From: Myxococcota bacterium
Lineage (GTDB): Bacteria; Myxococcota_A; Polyangia; JAAYKL01
Length of the DNA stretch: 64,000 bases
Reading direction: 5' to 3'
Assembly (NCBI GenBank): GCA_030065855.1
Contig: JASJCT010000044.1
Coordinates: 1-64,000, forward strand
This document shows, piece after piece, positions 35,581 through 45,067 of the stretch. Below the pieces are notes generated by a model. It was not told the origin of the DNA and searched no databases. It saw nothing but the letters and a program-made list of their open reading frames with translations. Both the position numbers and the translations under genes were made by a program. How positions within the stretch are numbered: the stretch's first letter is position 1; every line of letters begins with the position of its first letter.

Positions 35581-36548
35581 TACCCGACGCGTATCGCGCT
35601 CTGATCGTGCGCTACTGGCTCGCCTTGGCCATCGTCTTCACAGCGATGTTGGCCTGGTTGCTGCCCGGTCCTGCCAAGGCCCTGCCAAAGTTGCATATTC
35701 TCGATATTGGCGTGGTGCTTGTTATGTTTCTCGGATCCCTCAAGCTCACGCCATCGCGCTTCAAGCAAGCAGCGGCAAAACCCCACTACGTCCTGTTGTG
35801 CGTGTTGAGCGCCTTTGGCCTGGCACCTATTGTCTCTCTCGTGTTGGCAGATGCTTTTGGCCTTGGGAGCGAGCCCGATAGATTGGCTGTATTGATCTCT
35901 TCGGCACAGGCCACCACCCTGACGACCGGTATTGTCCTCACCGAAGTGGCCGGGGGCAACATGGCACTGGCCATGGTGATGACCGTGGTCAATAATTTTG
36001 TCACCGTGTTTTTGACACCGCTCCTATTCAGGGTGTTTGGCAATACCGAGATCGAGGTCGACCACACGGCCATGGGTGCTGAGATAGCCCTAAAAATAGT
36101 GCTGCCCGTTATTGTCGCCCAGTTGATCCGCAGGCCATTTGCGGGCCTTGTCGCGCGCCATTCGCAAAAGATGTCCATTGCATCTCAGATCATCATCCTC
36201 ATTTATATCTATGCGGGCGTGGCAGCTGGGATCGAGCAGTTGACGGGAAAGGCCACGGTGCTGCCTCAGGTGATCGGCTTTGCATTGGTCCTTCACCTCT
36301 GTCTTTTAGGTGCAAACACCCTCATCGCCAGGATAACCATGGGATCTGCTTTGGAGCGCACCGCGTTCGTTTTGTGCGCATCCCAAAAAACCCTTCCAGC
36401 GGCGATTCTTATTTGGAAAGGTTATTTTTCAGCCCTACCTCTTGGACCGATCGTCGCTGTTGCCTATCACTTGATTCAGTTGGTGATAGACTCCATTATC
36501 GCGCCTGGATTTAAGAGATTGCCGCTGATTCGAGATAGGGAAAAATAA
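35577..36548 (+). CDS. Bile-acid:Na+ symporter-like (SBF-like) transporter
   Basis: 323 residues with about nine to ten membrane segments. The pattern FLGSLKLTPSRFKQA, SSAQATTLTTGIVLTEVAGG and ASQKTLPAAILIW is typical of the SBF-like family (PF13593). Coupled by ATGA to the preceding lipoprotein hydrolase, so hydrolase product could be the imported substrate; this is inference. Confidence 0.85.
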   Translation: MIPDAYRALIVRYWLALAIVFTAMLAWLLPGPAKALPKLHILDIGVVLVMFLGSLKLTPSRFKQAAAKPHYVLLCVLSAFGLAPIVSLVLADAFGLGSEPDRLAVLISSAQATTLTTGIVLTEVAGGNMALAMVMTVVNNFVTVFLTPLLFRVFGNTEIEVDHTAMGAEIALKIVLPVIVAQLIRRPFAGLVARHSQKMSIASQIIILIYIYAGVAAGIEQLTGKATVLPQVIGFALVLHLCLLGANTLIARITMGSALERTAFVLCASQKTLPAAILIWKGYFSALPLGPIVAVAYHLIQLVIDSIIAPGFKRLPLIRDREK

Positions 36549-36574
36549 CCGCCGGCAACCACACGGAGGACGAC

Positions 36575-37168
36575 ATGTCACAGGAACAAGGCGATTCATT
36601 TTCAGTTGATTTTTCAAATTTTTTCGACCCCAGGACTGCCGGACTTCTCGTCATCGACGTTCAAGAGAAGCTCTGGCCGTTTATCTCGTCTCGGGAGCAG
36701 GCCCTGAAGCGGATGGTCCAAGCCATTCACGTGGCCGGTGAAATGGGCTTGCCCATACTCGTTACCGAGCAATACGTCAAAGGCTTAGGCGCTACCATCG
36801 CGCCGATCACCGAGGCACTCGATAAATACGACGCATACCACCCGATTGAAAAATTCGCCTTTTCCTGCTTTGGCGAGCCCAACTTCGAAGAGGCCTTTGA
36901 CGCGACAGAAATCGAAACCCTCGCCGTCATCGGCATCGAGGCGCACGTGTGTGTGCTGCAGACCTCCCTGGACGCCATCGACCGGGGACTCGACGTGTTT
37001 TATATCGCTGAGGCCACTGGATCGCGGGATCTAGACCACAAGGCAGAGGCCGTGCACCGGGTCCGGGACACAGGGGCCATAGTCGGCTCGGTCGAGATGT
37101 TTGCCTTTGAAGCCATGCGCACAGCCAAGCACCCGGCCTTTAGGAAAGTTCAGAAGATCATCGTTTAA
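36575..37168 (+). CDS. Isochorismatase-family cysteine hydrolase
   Basis: 197 residues; CGGAGG precedes the ATG by 9 nt. Catalytic triad D28 (LLVIDVQEKL), K93 (IEKFAFS) and C126 (IEAHVCVLQT) is intact with the cis-peptide region IGIEAHV. Family members hydrolyse amide or ether bonds of small nitrogen compounds (nicotinamidase-like). Substrate not predictable. Confidence 0.92.
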   Translation: MSQEQGDSFSVDFSNFFDPRTAGLLVIDVQEKLWPFISSREQALKRMVQAIHVAGEMGLPILVTEQYVKGLGATIAPITEALDKYDAYHPIEKFAFSCFGEPNFEEAFDATEIETLAVIGIEAHVCVLQTSLDAIDRGLDVFYIAEATGSRDLDHKAEAVHRVRDTGAIVGSVEMFAFEAMRTAKHPAFRKVQKIIV

Positions 37169-37213
37169 CGCCCGCTTCGAAGATGGGAAAAGCGAGACGA
37201 AAATGATGGAACC

Positions 37214-37849
37214 CTACACGTTTGCGATGTAGGCCCGCATTAAAAGATAGATCAGCAGGCCGTTGAGTAGATGCCATACAAAATGGAGGCCGATGGGCAA
37301 GACGTCGCACACGAGCATGTCGGTCGAACGGGCGGTCAACGCTACCAGGAACACGGCTGCTGAACCAAGGAGCAGATAGGGCGATTTCTTTTTCTGGCAG
37401 ATGTGAACGATGCCTAGCGCGACCAGGAGCACAAAGCCCGGTGCGTACATCACAGAGCCGTTGAGCAGATCCGGGAACTGCCCGGCCAGATAGATCCCAA
37501 TGGCAAACACAATCATTACACCGATGCACCATCGGCGCCTCAAGCCAGTGATGCGGCGGAGATACAGCCAGAGATAACAGACCTCAAACATCCCTATCGG
37601 AATGACGTCCGCCATTTCGGCCCACCTCGACGCAAAGGTGTGAAACAGACTACTGCCTATCCCGATCGCTACAATCAGTACTGTCAAGGCAACGACAGAC
37701 CTGTCTGGCTTGCCCTGCCGGGACGCCCAGCGCCACGCTGCGAACGCAGCGATAAAAAAAGACAAATTGGTCAGCGTGTTCAGTGGCTCGGCCCACAGTC
37801 CAGGCTCGGTTCGCTCGCAGTAGAGGTCAATCACAAACCCATCCTCCAA
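37214..37849 (-). CDS. Alkaline-ceramidase-like (CREST family) membrane hydrolase
   Basis: 211 residues, about seven helices. The family signature is present: YCERTEPGLWAEPLNTLTNL near the N-terminus, GSSLFHTFASRWAEMADVIP (metal-binding His and Asp), and GLHFVWHLLNGLLIYLL near the C-terminus with the second His pair. Zinc-dependent ceramidases and related acyl hydrolases have this layout; sphingolipids in this organism are not shown. Convergent with the isochorismatase gene across 45 bp. Confidence 0.82.
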   Translation of the reverse strand: MEDGFVIDLYCERTEPGLWAEPLNTLTNLSFFIAAFAAWRWASRQGKPDRSVVALTVLIVAIGIGSSLFHTFASRWAEMADVIPIGMFEVCYLWLYLRRITGLRRRWCIGVMIVFAIGIYLAGQFPDLLNGSVMYAPGFVLLVALGIVHICQKKKSPYLLLGSAAVFLVALTARSTDMLVCDVLPIGLHFVWHLLNGLLIYLLMRAYIANV

Positions 37850-38012
37850 ACTTGGATTGTCGTTCGTCAGATATTACACGCGCGTATGTCCATCATCAAA
37901 TGGCGTTCGCGATCGCAATCAAATGTAGAGAAAATTGGCGATTTGACAATTGGGCCAGATATTCCGATGCCAGATTAGGATACAATCAGTCGCAATAAAC
38001 CCATGACGGTGC

Positions 38013-38981
38013 CTACAACCCCACCTGAATCCGGGTAGCACTTGGGCCAAAATGTCCGGTGCCGCGCCTTACCTCGAAGAAGCCCTCGAGGCCCCAGTTG
38101 GTGCCCCAGCTATTCTTTGCGTACCAAGTATTATTTGTATCATTCCAACCGACAATAGCAGCAGCGTGATTCATTTGCCCTGGCTCGGGGTCGTAGATAC
38201 CGCCGGTGTATGCATAAAGCGCATCCGACGCATAAATTGGTATTAATACAGGTCCGTACTGCAGCCCATTTTTAATTTCAGCATCTGTCACCGAGATGAC
38301 TTGGGCGTCTGAAATTTTTACCAGGGTGCCATCCGCCTCATTACATTCGGGGGGTAATTCACAGGTATTGAGGGGATTGGGGAGACAGGACTCGACGGGC
38401 ACGCCGGTTGTCATTGCAAATTCCAGATACTCGGATTGAGACGGTGCACATTGCTGGAGGAACAATTCCGAGAGATCCAAATCCAGGTCTGGATCGTCTT
38501 TTGCGATGTTGTAAGCCGCCTCCATGCAGGAGACGATCGCAAATGCAAAACACGAACCCATTGCCGACTGGTCTTTCGCAGGCGTGGTCCAATCTTCCCC
38601 ATCCACATCCCGCCAATCAAATATCCCAAGGGTGTTTGTATCTGACGCCGATTCGGTCTCGGTATCTGAATCCGTTGCTGTTTCTGTATCTAATGTCGTT
38701 TCAGTTTCTGTGTCCGTTGCTGTTTCTGTATCTGATGCTGTTTCACTCTCTGTTTCTGTATCTGATGCTGTTTCCGTGTCCCCGCTTGAATCCGTATCTG
38801 TTCCACTATCTGCCCCACCATCTATATCAGTCTCGCTACCTGTATCTATTCCCGTATCTGTAGATGTTTCAGTGCTGCTCGATGTATCTTCATCCTCGTC
38901 GCTACCTTGACATCCTACCAAAGCCATCCAAACGATTGCACCACAGATAAAAGCGCTATTTACAGTTCTCTTTCCCCGCAT
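38013..38981 (-). CDS. Lipoprotein papain-family (C1A) cysteine protease with Thr/Asp/Glu stalk
   Basis: 322 residues. Lipobox ALVGC (Cys24), then about 90 residues of Ser/Thr/Asp/Glu repeats as a stalk. The peptidase domain has Q138 and C144 (AKDQSAMGSCFAFAIV), H272 (MNHAAAIVGW) and N290 (KNSWGTNWG), so the papain active site is complete. No pro-domain of the I29 type precedes the core (only LGIFDWRDVDGEDW), so it may be made active. Probably anchored to the outer membrane surface. The 37850-38012 gap to the ceramidase gene shows nothing. Confidence 0.9.
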   Translation of the reverse strand: MRGKRTVNSAFICGAIVWMALVGCQGSDEDEDTSSSTETSTDTGIDTGSETDIDGGADSGTDTDSSGDTETASDTETESETASDTETATDTETETTLDTETATDSDTETESASDTNTLGIFDWRDVDGEDWTTPAKDQSAMGSCFAFAIVSCMEAAYNIAKDDPDLDLDLSELFLQQCAPSQSEYLEFAMTTGVPVESCLPNPLNTCELPPECNEADGTLVKISDAQVISVTDAEIKNGLQYGPVLIPIYASDALYAYTGGIYDPEPGQMNHAAAIVGWNDTNNTWYAKNSWGTNWGLEGFFEVRRGTGHFGPSATRIQVGL

Positions 38982-39096
38982 GGTCTATTCCTTTCCTTTA
39001 ATTTAGCTAAAATATTTGACTGGCATGGTAATGAGTTTCCCTATTTTCTGTCAAATGCTTCTTTCATCGAAGAGAGCGATTTGCGCGCCCTTCAAT

Positions 39097-41394
39097 CTAC
39101 AACCGCCAGAGGGGGCCTAGGTCTATGAGTGCGGTGAGGCCGCGGGCCGGGCCGTTGACGCTGGATCCGTGATAGCGGTAGGGGGCATCAAAGGCGTTTT
39201 CAAGGGCAATCGAGGCAAAGAACAGATCGTCGATGCGGTAGTTCAAACGCAGATCTAGCACGGCAAATCCCGGCGTGCCGCCCCGTGGAATGCGCTCGTC
39301 AGATATGTCGGCCAGGGCCAGCCGGTCTTGCGTGGCTGCAAACCGCAGGGCCGCGCCCACTGATAAGCCAGTTGGGTGGTGCCAGAGAATTTCTGCGGTT
39401 CCGTTAAACGGTGGGATCCGGGACAATGGCACCTTATCTTCAAATGGAATGGCCGGGTCTGAGGGCGGATCCCCCAAGTTGGGACCCTCGCCATGGGTCC
39501 AGGCTGCAGTGAGGCGCGCGACCAGGTTATCGGACAAATCAACCTTCAGATACGCCTCCAATCCGCGGATCCTCGAGGCGTCATCGGCGTTGGCAAGCTG
39601 GAATCGATTCCAAGAGGTCTCACACTGGGGCGTGTTGGGAGGACAGTCGGTGATCGCCATTGGCCGCTTGACCACAGCGCCGTGGAGCGTCGTGTTGAAC
39701 GCCCAGAGCGCCAATGTCAGTGGGCCGAGCTCTGACATCCGGACCCCGATCTCCAAGGTGTGGGCGATCTCTGGCGCAAGGTCTGGGTTTTCGAATTGGA
39801 ACCCAGGCCCGGTTTGTTGCCGAGATGTCATGTCGTCCAAATTGGGGGTCCTCAAAGACCGGTCTGCGTTTAGGTGCAGCTGTAGCTGGTCTGAAACCCG
39901 CACTTCCAGACCTGTATTGCCCACGAGGGGGGTCCAATTTTTATTCACTGCCTCAGAACCTGCTTGGGGTACGGATGGGGCGTGTGCGCTAAACCATGAA
40001 AACCGCCCGCCGGCCCGCCATGTCAAGAAGCGCCACAGCAGTGCTTGCGCCTCTAAGAACGCGCCGCCGTAAGTATAGTGGGATCCATCGACATACTGAC
40101 CGCGGCCTTGCTGTTGGGTGAAGGTAATATCTGTAAAGCGAATCCAAGAGAGCGACGTCACCCGGTCGTGATACGTGTCAGCGCCATAATTCAGGACCAA
40201 TTCTAGCTGAGGAGCGATCCTTGCCGTGCTCGTCTTTGCGGTAAGCGTGACACCGAATGTATTGACGTCATCTCGCCCGATGTTTTCGACAAAGCTGGCC
40301 GGCCGGTCCAGGGTGCGGCGTTCGTGCTGGTTCTGCCACGAAAGGGTCATCCGCAGGCTATGTAGCAGGGCCATCTTGGGCTCGGCTTCCCACGCCCCGT
40401 AGACCAGGGTGCGGAACTGCTCGTCGTATTTCAGACACTCATCGTGGGGCGCGTAGGCAGCTGGGCACTGATCCGTGCGCGGGGCATCGTACTGTCGATA
40501 GGCATGGGCAGCGAGCTTTAGCCGATGACGTGGGTTTAGCTGATATACCAAGCTACCGTCTGCGGTGAGCTCGTCAAACCCGGTGCCGAGCTGGGTGCGG
40601 CCGTCCTCGGCCATTCGAGGCACCAGGGGCGGGCCACTGCCATCTGGGCTCGATATCGGTCCGCTGCTTTGTAGCAGACCCATGGTGCGTCCGCCCATGC
40701 CGCCGAAAAAAGCAAATGATTTTCCAAGGGTGAGGTTGGTTTGAATCCGTCCGCCCTTTTCCCGGTCCGCAGTGGCTGTGCGCAACAGGAGGTGGGGATC
40801 CCATGTCGCAAGGTCTGTCTCATGGGCAGGGGCCAGGAGAGGTTCGATGGGCAGGGCCAGGATCACGCCGCCAAGGGCATCTGATCCAAAACGCGTCGAT
40901 GCGCCGCCCCGAACTATCTGAATCGATTGGATGGCCTGGGAGTCCAGGGTGAAGAAATATTGATTCGGCCCCTGGCGGTAGGTGCTGTTGTTGAGGCGAA
41001 TGCCGTCGAACAGGATGAGGGTCTGCTGGCCGGTCAAACCGCGGATAAACGCAGACCCCTGGCTGTGGGCGGTCTGCTGAACAAACACCCCGGGTTCATA
41101 GCGCAGCGCATCTGGCGTTGACCTGGGCAGCCGATACTCGATATCCTTGCGGGTCACTTGGCTGCCAGCGCGATGCTGGGGCAATCCAGGCGCGGGTGGC
41201 CGCCCGGAAATAACTATCGTTTCGTATGTATTGTCTTCATCTATATCTACTATATCTACATCTTCTGCAGCAATAGCTTCATCATCCACACCTGCGTCAT
41301 GCTGGCTCGCATTATCGAGCAACTGGGGTGGATGTTCCTCTGCTCGCAGGGGTAAGACAAAAGCGAGAAGGATGGCGAAAACCCATAGGTACAT
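39097..41394 (-). CDS. TonB-dependent outer-membrane receptor
   Basis: About 765 residues; signal peptide FAILLAFVLPLRAEE. N-terminal plug with the TonB-box-like acidic segment (NTYETIVISGRPP), RLPRSTPDALRYEPGVFVQQ and the classic IQIVRGGASTRFGSDALGGV. The rest is a 22-strand barrel with typical TonB motifs (SLRTPNLDDMTSR, NPDLAPEIAHTLEIGVRM). C-terminal residue is not aromatic (LWRL), slightly atypical. Start 9 nt after the upstream lipoprotein stop. Substrate (siderophore, B12 or metal) not predictable; the B12-dependent nrdJ is elsewhere in the window. Confidence 0.93.
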   Translation of the reverse strand: MYLWVFAILLAFVLPLRAEEHPPQLLDNASQHDAGVDDEAIAAEDVDIVDIDEDNTYETIVISGRPPAPGLPQHRAGSQVTRKDIEYRLPRSTPDALRYEPGVFVQQTAHSQGSAFIRGLTGQQTLILFDGIRLNNSTYRQGPNQYFFTLDSQAIQSIQIVRGGASTRFGSDALGGVILALPIEPLLAPAHETDLATWDPHLLLRTATADREKGGRIQTNLTLGKSFAFFGGMGGRTMGLLQSSGPISSPDGSGPPLVPRMAEDGRTQLGTGFDELTADGSLVYQLNPRHRLKLAAHAYRQYDAPRTDQCPAAYAPHDECLKYDEQFRTLVYGAWEAEPKMALLHSLRMTLSWQNQHERRTLDRPASFVENIGRDDVNTFGVTLTAKTSTARIAPQLELVLNYGADTYHDRVTSLSWIRFTDITFTQQQGRGQYVDGSHYTYGGAFLEAQALLWRFLTWRAGGRFSWFSAHAPSVPQAGSEAVNKNWTPLVGNTGLEVRVSDQLQLHLNADRSLRTPNLDDMTSRQQTGPGFQFENPDLAPEIAHTLEIGVRMSELGPLTLALWAFNTTLHGAVVKRPMAITDCPPNTPQCETSWNRFQLANADDASRIRGLEAYLKVDLSDNLVARLTAAWTHGEGPNLGDPPSDPAIPFEDKVPLSRIPPFNGTAEILWHHPTGLSVGAALRFAATQDRLALADISDERIPRGGTPGFAVLDLRLNYRIDDLFFASIALENAFDAPYRYHGSSVNGPARGLTALIDLGPLWRL

Positions 41395-41403
41395 CAAGTA
41401 GTT

Positions 41404-42513
41404 TTACGGGCAGACGTAGATTGCGTCCAGGGCACTGAGCACAGATTCAACTGCCACGTCAGGGGCCTGCTTGTCGATTTCTGACAAGAGCAGATCAGCG
41501 GTGGCTGGATTCCGTTCCCGGGTCTCTCGGTCGAGGAGCGGTACCATGATCCGAAGTGCTTCCAGCGCGCCTTGCTGGTATTCGCCGGTTGCGCACCCCA
41601 GGGCAACGAACCGCTGGCGCACCAGCATGGCCATGCCGTGCAGCAAAGCCACATCGAGCTGTTCGATGGCCTGGGCCTGGAGGTTCGGGTTTTCCGCTGG
41701 CACTGCTGGATCGATATCTCGCCAGCAGCGGACCGCGAGCACGCCGTCATAGGCCCGGTTATGGGCAAGGGGAATAAATCGATAGATATCCGCGGCCAGG
41801 CCAACAGGGCTCTCCCTGGGGGTACCGCCGCTGTAATAAGCCCAGCAACTATCGCAGTCTTTTGGGGTCTCAGCGCATGTGGTGGCCTCCTTGTTCGCCG
41901 AGACATAGAGGAACCACTCCAATGCAGCTTCGATCTTGGCCGCGTTGACGATCATCTCCTCACCCTGTGCGCCAGCGGCAAAGGCGCTGGTAATCAGGGG
42001 CTGTAACACGGCCGGACCAACGCAGTAGTCTGGATTGGCCGTTGCCACGCCCGGGTCTTCACAGCTGCCCTCAGCCGGGCTTGGGTAGTGGGGATCCCAC
42101 CGACGGGCCACCCGGGATCCAAGCCCTTGTTCCTCTTCGAAACGCATGCGGGCAGCGATGAAATCGTCTGCTTGTACGTTCATGTTCTCCCAAAGCAGTG
42201 CACCTATTGCGTCGTACGCTGCCACCCGGGCAATCGAAGAGACATTGGCCTCTATCTGATGGTAGGCATTGTCGTCTGAAATACACGGCGCCCACATATC
42301 ATTGGCCGACCCGTTGTCCTGGGGCGTATAGTCTGTTGGCGAAGGCAGGCACCCTGAGGTGTCAGGATTGAGGGCCAATTCATCTTCAGTACAGGGCTCC
42401 CCTGGGCCTGTCGACGCGTCGGGAATATCTCCGCTTTCATCTGGATCGCTTTCAGAACAAGCAATAAGCAAAGCAAAACACAGGATTATAGAGATCGCTA
42501 GAATACCTTTCAT
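41404..42513 (-). CDS. Cys-containing lipoprotein, partner of the TonB receptor
   Basis: 369 residues; AGGAGG 9 nt before the ATG. Lipobox LLIACSES. The mature part is largely alpha-helical with scattered Cys (ENEDELALNP-type acidic linker, then CISDDNAYHQIEANV, CAETPKDCDSCWAYYSGG). I do not recognise the family; an imelysin-like helical fold was considered but the GxHxxE motif is absent. Co-transcribed with the receptor, suggesting a substrate-capture or export role at the outer membrane. Confidence 0.82.
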   Translation of the reverse strand: MKGILAISIILCFALLIACSESDPDESGDIPDASTGPGEPCTEDELALNPDTSGCLPSPTDYTPQDNGSANDMWAPCISDDNAYHQIEANVSSIARVAAYDAIGALLWENMNVQADDFIAARMRFEEEQGLGSRVARRWDPHYPSPAEGSCEDPGVATANPDYCVGPAVLQPLITSAFAAGAQGEEMIVNAAKIEAALEWFLYVSANKEATTCAETPKDCDSCWAYYSGGTPRESPVGLAADIYRFIPLAHNRAYDGVLAVRCWRDIDPAVPAENPNLQAQAIEQLDVALLHGMAMLVRQRFVALGCATGEYQQGALEALRIMVPLLDRETRERNPATADLLLSEIDKQAPDVAVESVLSALDAIYVCP

Positions 42514-42592
42514 AAACTGATAAACCTCCTAAACCGTTATATTAAACCACCTCCACTCATTCCATCCAATTAATAAATAAAATCTGGCTTTG

Positions 42593-42857
42593 TCTCAAAA
42601 GGGTAGCGACTTCTGAGATGTCGCCGTTTGAAGTCCCGAAGGGGCGACTCCATACCAGCCCAGCGCACCGCGCTGGGTCGGGTATCCACATAAATGAACA
42701 TAGCCCTGAAAGGGCGATCCATTTGCCCAATCTCCGAGGAATGGAACGGCCTTACAGGCCTGTAATTATTATTTTTTTCCTTTACCCAGGGCGCTGCCAT
42801 GGGCTGGTATGGGATGCCCCTTCGGGGCGGCAATAAACGCCGCTACCCTTTTTGAAA
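42593..42857. repeat. About 265-bp MITE-like element with terminal inverted repeats
   Basis: The left end TCTCAAAAGGGTAGCG (42593-42608) is inverted at 42841-42857 (CGCTACCCTTTTTGAAA). Inside are several REP-like hairpins: CCGAAGGGGCG/GCCCCTTCGGGG, CAGCGCACCGCGCTG and GCCCTGAAAGGGC. No ORF of note. The 42514-42993 gap otherwise contains the cassette-1 promoter. Confidence 0.75.
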
Positions 42858-42902
42858 CGGAGCTCTGGTGTTGGTTTATGAGGAGTATAGGCCCGAAGTA
42901 CT

Positions 42903-42930
42903 TTGGACAGGCTGGGATACCCGATAAAAA
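42903..42930 (+). promoter_or_regulatory. Promoter of porin cassette 1
   Basis: TTGGAC at 42903-42908, 16-bp spacer, TAAAAA at 42925-42930. The same TTGGACA element recurs in front of cassettes 2 and 3, each about 60-70 nt before the first ATG. Confidence 0.5.
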
Positions 42931-42993
42931 ATTCTGATTAGACTGAATTTTTTCAGAGTTGAACCGTTATTGGTTCTTAGGAGGCGTTTTGAG

Positions 42994-43497
42994 ATGTGTG
43001 TGGGGGGATTCTCACTCAGGATGCTGATCGGTGTGGCGCTCCTTGCCATTGGGTGCAGCATCAGCAATAGTGATGCGGATCGTTGCGGTCCAGGCTTCTG
43101 CTTTAAGGACCATGGTTGCTGGGTTGATACGTCTCCGGTATGTGTGACAGACAGCGATACCTCAGACATCGATGCTGGCGAACCTGACAGCGGCGTGCCA
43201 GATACCGCTCCAGATACGGATAGCGATACCGGCGATACCCAGCCCACAGGCCTGGGCGAGCCGTGCACTGGACCGGGTCACGAAGACTGCGCAGGATACG
43301 ATGCAGACCACTGTGCATCGGATCCATTCGATAATTACGTGGGCATCTGCACCATCAAAGACTGCACCACTGACCCTGATAATTGTCCTGATGGCTGGCG
43401 GTGCTGCCACCTCATCGAGATGGCGAACAGCCCCAATATTTGCCTTCTGGCAGAGGATTACCAAGCTCAATTCGAGGCCGGCATATGTATCGAATAG
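42994..43497 (+). CDS. Cassette 1 gene A: Cys-rich lipoprotein
   Basis: 167 residues; AGGAGG 9 nt before the ATG at 42994 (a TTG at 42970 is less likely). Lipobox LLAIGCSIS. An Asp/Ser/Pro linker (DSDTSDIDAGEPDSGVPDT) leads into a C-terminal Cys-rich domain of about 80 residues: GLGEPCTGPGHEDCAGYDAD, VGICTIKDCTTDPDNCPDGW, RCCHLIEMA and a terminal GICIE. About ten Cys in the domain suggest disulphides. Its last 13 bases are also the first codons of the porin gene. Two homologous copies follow. Confidence 0.85.
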   Translation: MCVGGFSLRMLIGVALLAIGCSISNSDADRCGPGFCFKDHGCWVDTSPVCVTDSDTSDIDAGEPDSGVPDTAPDTDSDTGDTQPTGLGEPCTGPGHEDCAGYDADHCASDPFDNYVGICTIKDCTTDPDNCPDGWRCCHLIEMANSPNICLLAEDYQAQFEAGICIE

Positions 43498-45053
43498 GTA
43501 TAAATTGGATTTTTTTCGGGTCTCTTACCACTTGTATGGCCCTGTTGTCCTGGACACCAATGATAACCGCTCAAGCTGCACCTCAGGACCCGACCCCGAG
43601 CCCTGCCACTGCTGACGCAGACGCTGCGTTACCCCTTGGGGAAGAAACAAAAAAAGATGCGGCGCAAGAACAGGATAATGAGCAGGATACCAAGGCACAA
43701 GACAGCGAGGCAGCTGCCTTAAACGAGCGGCTACAGGCATTGGAGGCCAAAACCGAGCAACAGCAACAGCGCAACGAGGCCCTTCAAGAAAAGGTAAATG
43801 ACCTGACCGAGCGGCTGGATCAATCGGAATTGGACGCCTTACAGGCAGAGCTCTCAGAAACTGAATCAGCCAACCGATTCCTCGATATTTATGGCTTTTT
43901 TGATGTGAATCTTTACTACTATCAAATTGAGAAGGGCGAGATGCCCCACGGTATATTTCCCGAATCGTTTTCTTTTTCAGTGAGTCAGCTCAACCTCTAC
44001 TTTCTCTCTCAAATGACCGAGACATTGAGCGCACTCATCGAACTTCGATTCAGTTTCTTACCCCAGGGCCACGAAAAGTCCTATGAAATGGAAATGTTGG
44101 GAACGGAATACGAGCGCATCGATATGACCGTACTCGACATGTTCACGGGTAGGGAATTTCAACTCGGGGGCGTGGCCATCGAGCGGGTTCATCTCACCTA
44201 TGCACCGCGGGACTGGTTTAACGTCATAGCTGGCCATTTCCTAACGCCTTTTGGCATATGGAATGTAGACCACGGATCCCCGGTCCGGCTCCTGGTGCGG
44301 GATCCCTATTTTATGAGCTTCCAACACATCCCTATCAACCAGACCGGTCTCCAGGTGTTCGGTCGGTTTTTTCCCATGTCCCATCTATACTTGGATTACG
44401 CTGTTACTTTATCCAACGGCCGAGGTTCAACCGAAACAGTATACGACCTCAATAATAACAAGGCGATAGGCCTCAGGCTGAAAGGCACTTACGAGGGCAA
44501 AGAAAACAGCCTATCTCTGGGCGGCTATTTCTATTACGGAGAAACCACTGATGTGGCCAAATCCCTCGAGCTGAACTCACATAATGACCTGGAATTCTCC
44601 GTGGAAACGACCGAAAATTACACCGAGATCCTAAGTTCGTTCGACTTAGTGCTAGAGCTGTCTGGTTTTAAGTTACAGGTCGAATATGCTGGCGGCATCG
44701 TGCGGTATGATGAGCGTCCACCGCTCGTCTACTTTCTGATCAATGCTCAAGACCCGCTGGGCAAACTGCGACCAGATTTCATAAAATGGGGCATTTACGG
44801 GCTCGTTTCGTATGAATTTGTTTTTAATGTAAAAGAAAGCAGCGTGCGCCTCATTCCGTTTTTCATGACTGAGTACTGCGAGCACGACGACACAGCGCTC
44901 GGTTCCCCGATACTGGTATACAGGGGCGGGCTTAATTTAAAACCATCTTCGTTTATCACATTGAAGTACGAGCTCGTACACGTGGGTTTCCCAGAAACGA
45001 AGTTGTTGAATGATTTTTGGATTCATTCAGGGCAGCTGGCGATCTCTTTTTAA
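43485..45053 (+). CDS. Cassette 1 gene B: coiled-coil outer-membrane porin
   Basis: 522 residues; the ATG (MYRI...) overlaps the stop of gene A by 13 nt. Signal peptide ends at AQA. Residues about 60-125 are a Glu/Gln-rich coiled coil (RLQALEAKTEQQQQRNEALQ... LTERLDQSELDALQ), then a porin-like beta-barrel with alternating aromatic residues (LNLYFLSQMTETLSALIELR, GVAIERVHLTYAPRDWFNVI, GHFLTPFGIWNVDHG). Ends ISF, a typical barrel terminus. The coiled coil could span the periplasm toward peptidoglycan or trimerise. Ligand unknown. Confidence 0.88.
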   Translation: MYRIGINWIFFGSLTTCMALLSWTPMITAQAAPQDPTPSPATADADAALPLGEETKKDAAQEQDNEQDTKAQDSEAAALNERLQALEAKTEQQQQRNEALQEKVNDLTERLDQSELDALQAELSETESANRFLDIYGFFDVNLYYYQIEKGEMPHGIFPESFSFSVSQLNLYFLSQMTETLSALIELRFSFLPQGHEKSYEMEMLGTEYERIDMTVLDMFTGREFQLGGVAIERVHLTYAPRDWFNVIAGHFLTPFGIWNVDHGSPVRLLVRDPYFMSFQHIPINQTGLQVFGRFFPMSHLYLDYAVTLSNGRGSTETVYDLNNNKAIGLRLKGTYEGKENSLSLGGYFYYGETTDVAKSLELNSHNDLEFSVETTENYTEILSSFDLVLELSGFKLQVEYAGGIVRYDERPPLVYFLINAQDPLGKLRPDFIKWGIYGLVSYEFVFNVKESSVRLIPFFMTEYCEHDDTALGSPILVYRGGLNLKPSSFITLKYELVHVGFPETKLLNDFWIHSGQLAISF

Positions 45054-45067
45054 CCAGGTGTAATAAG

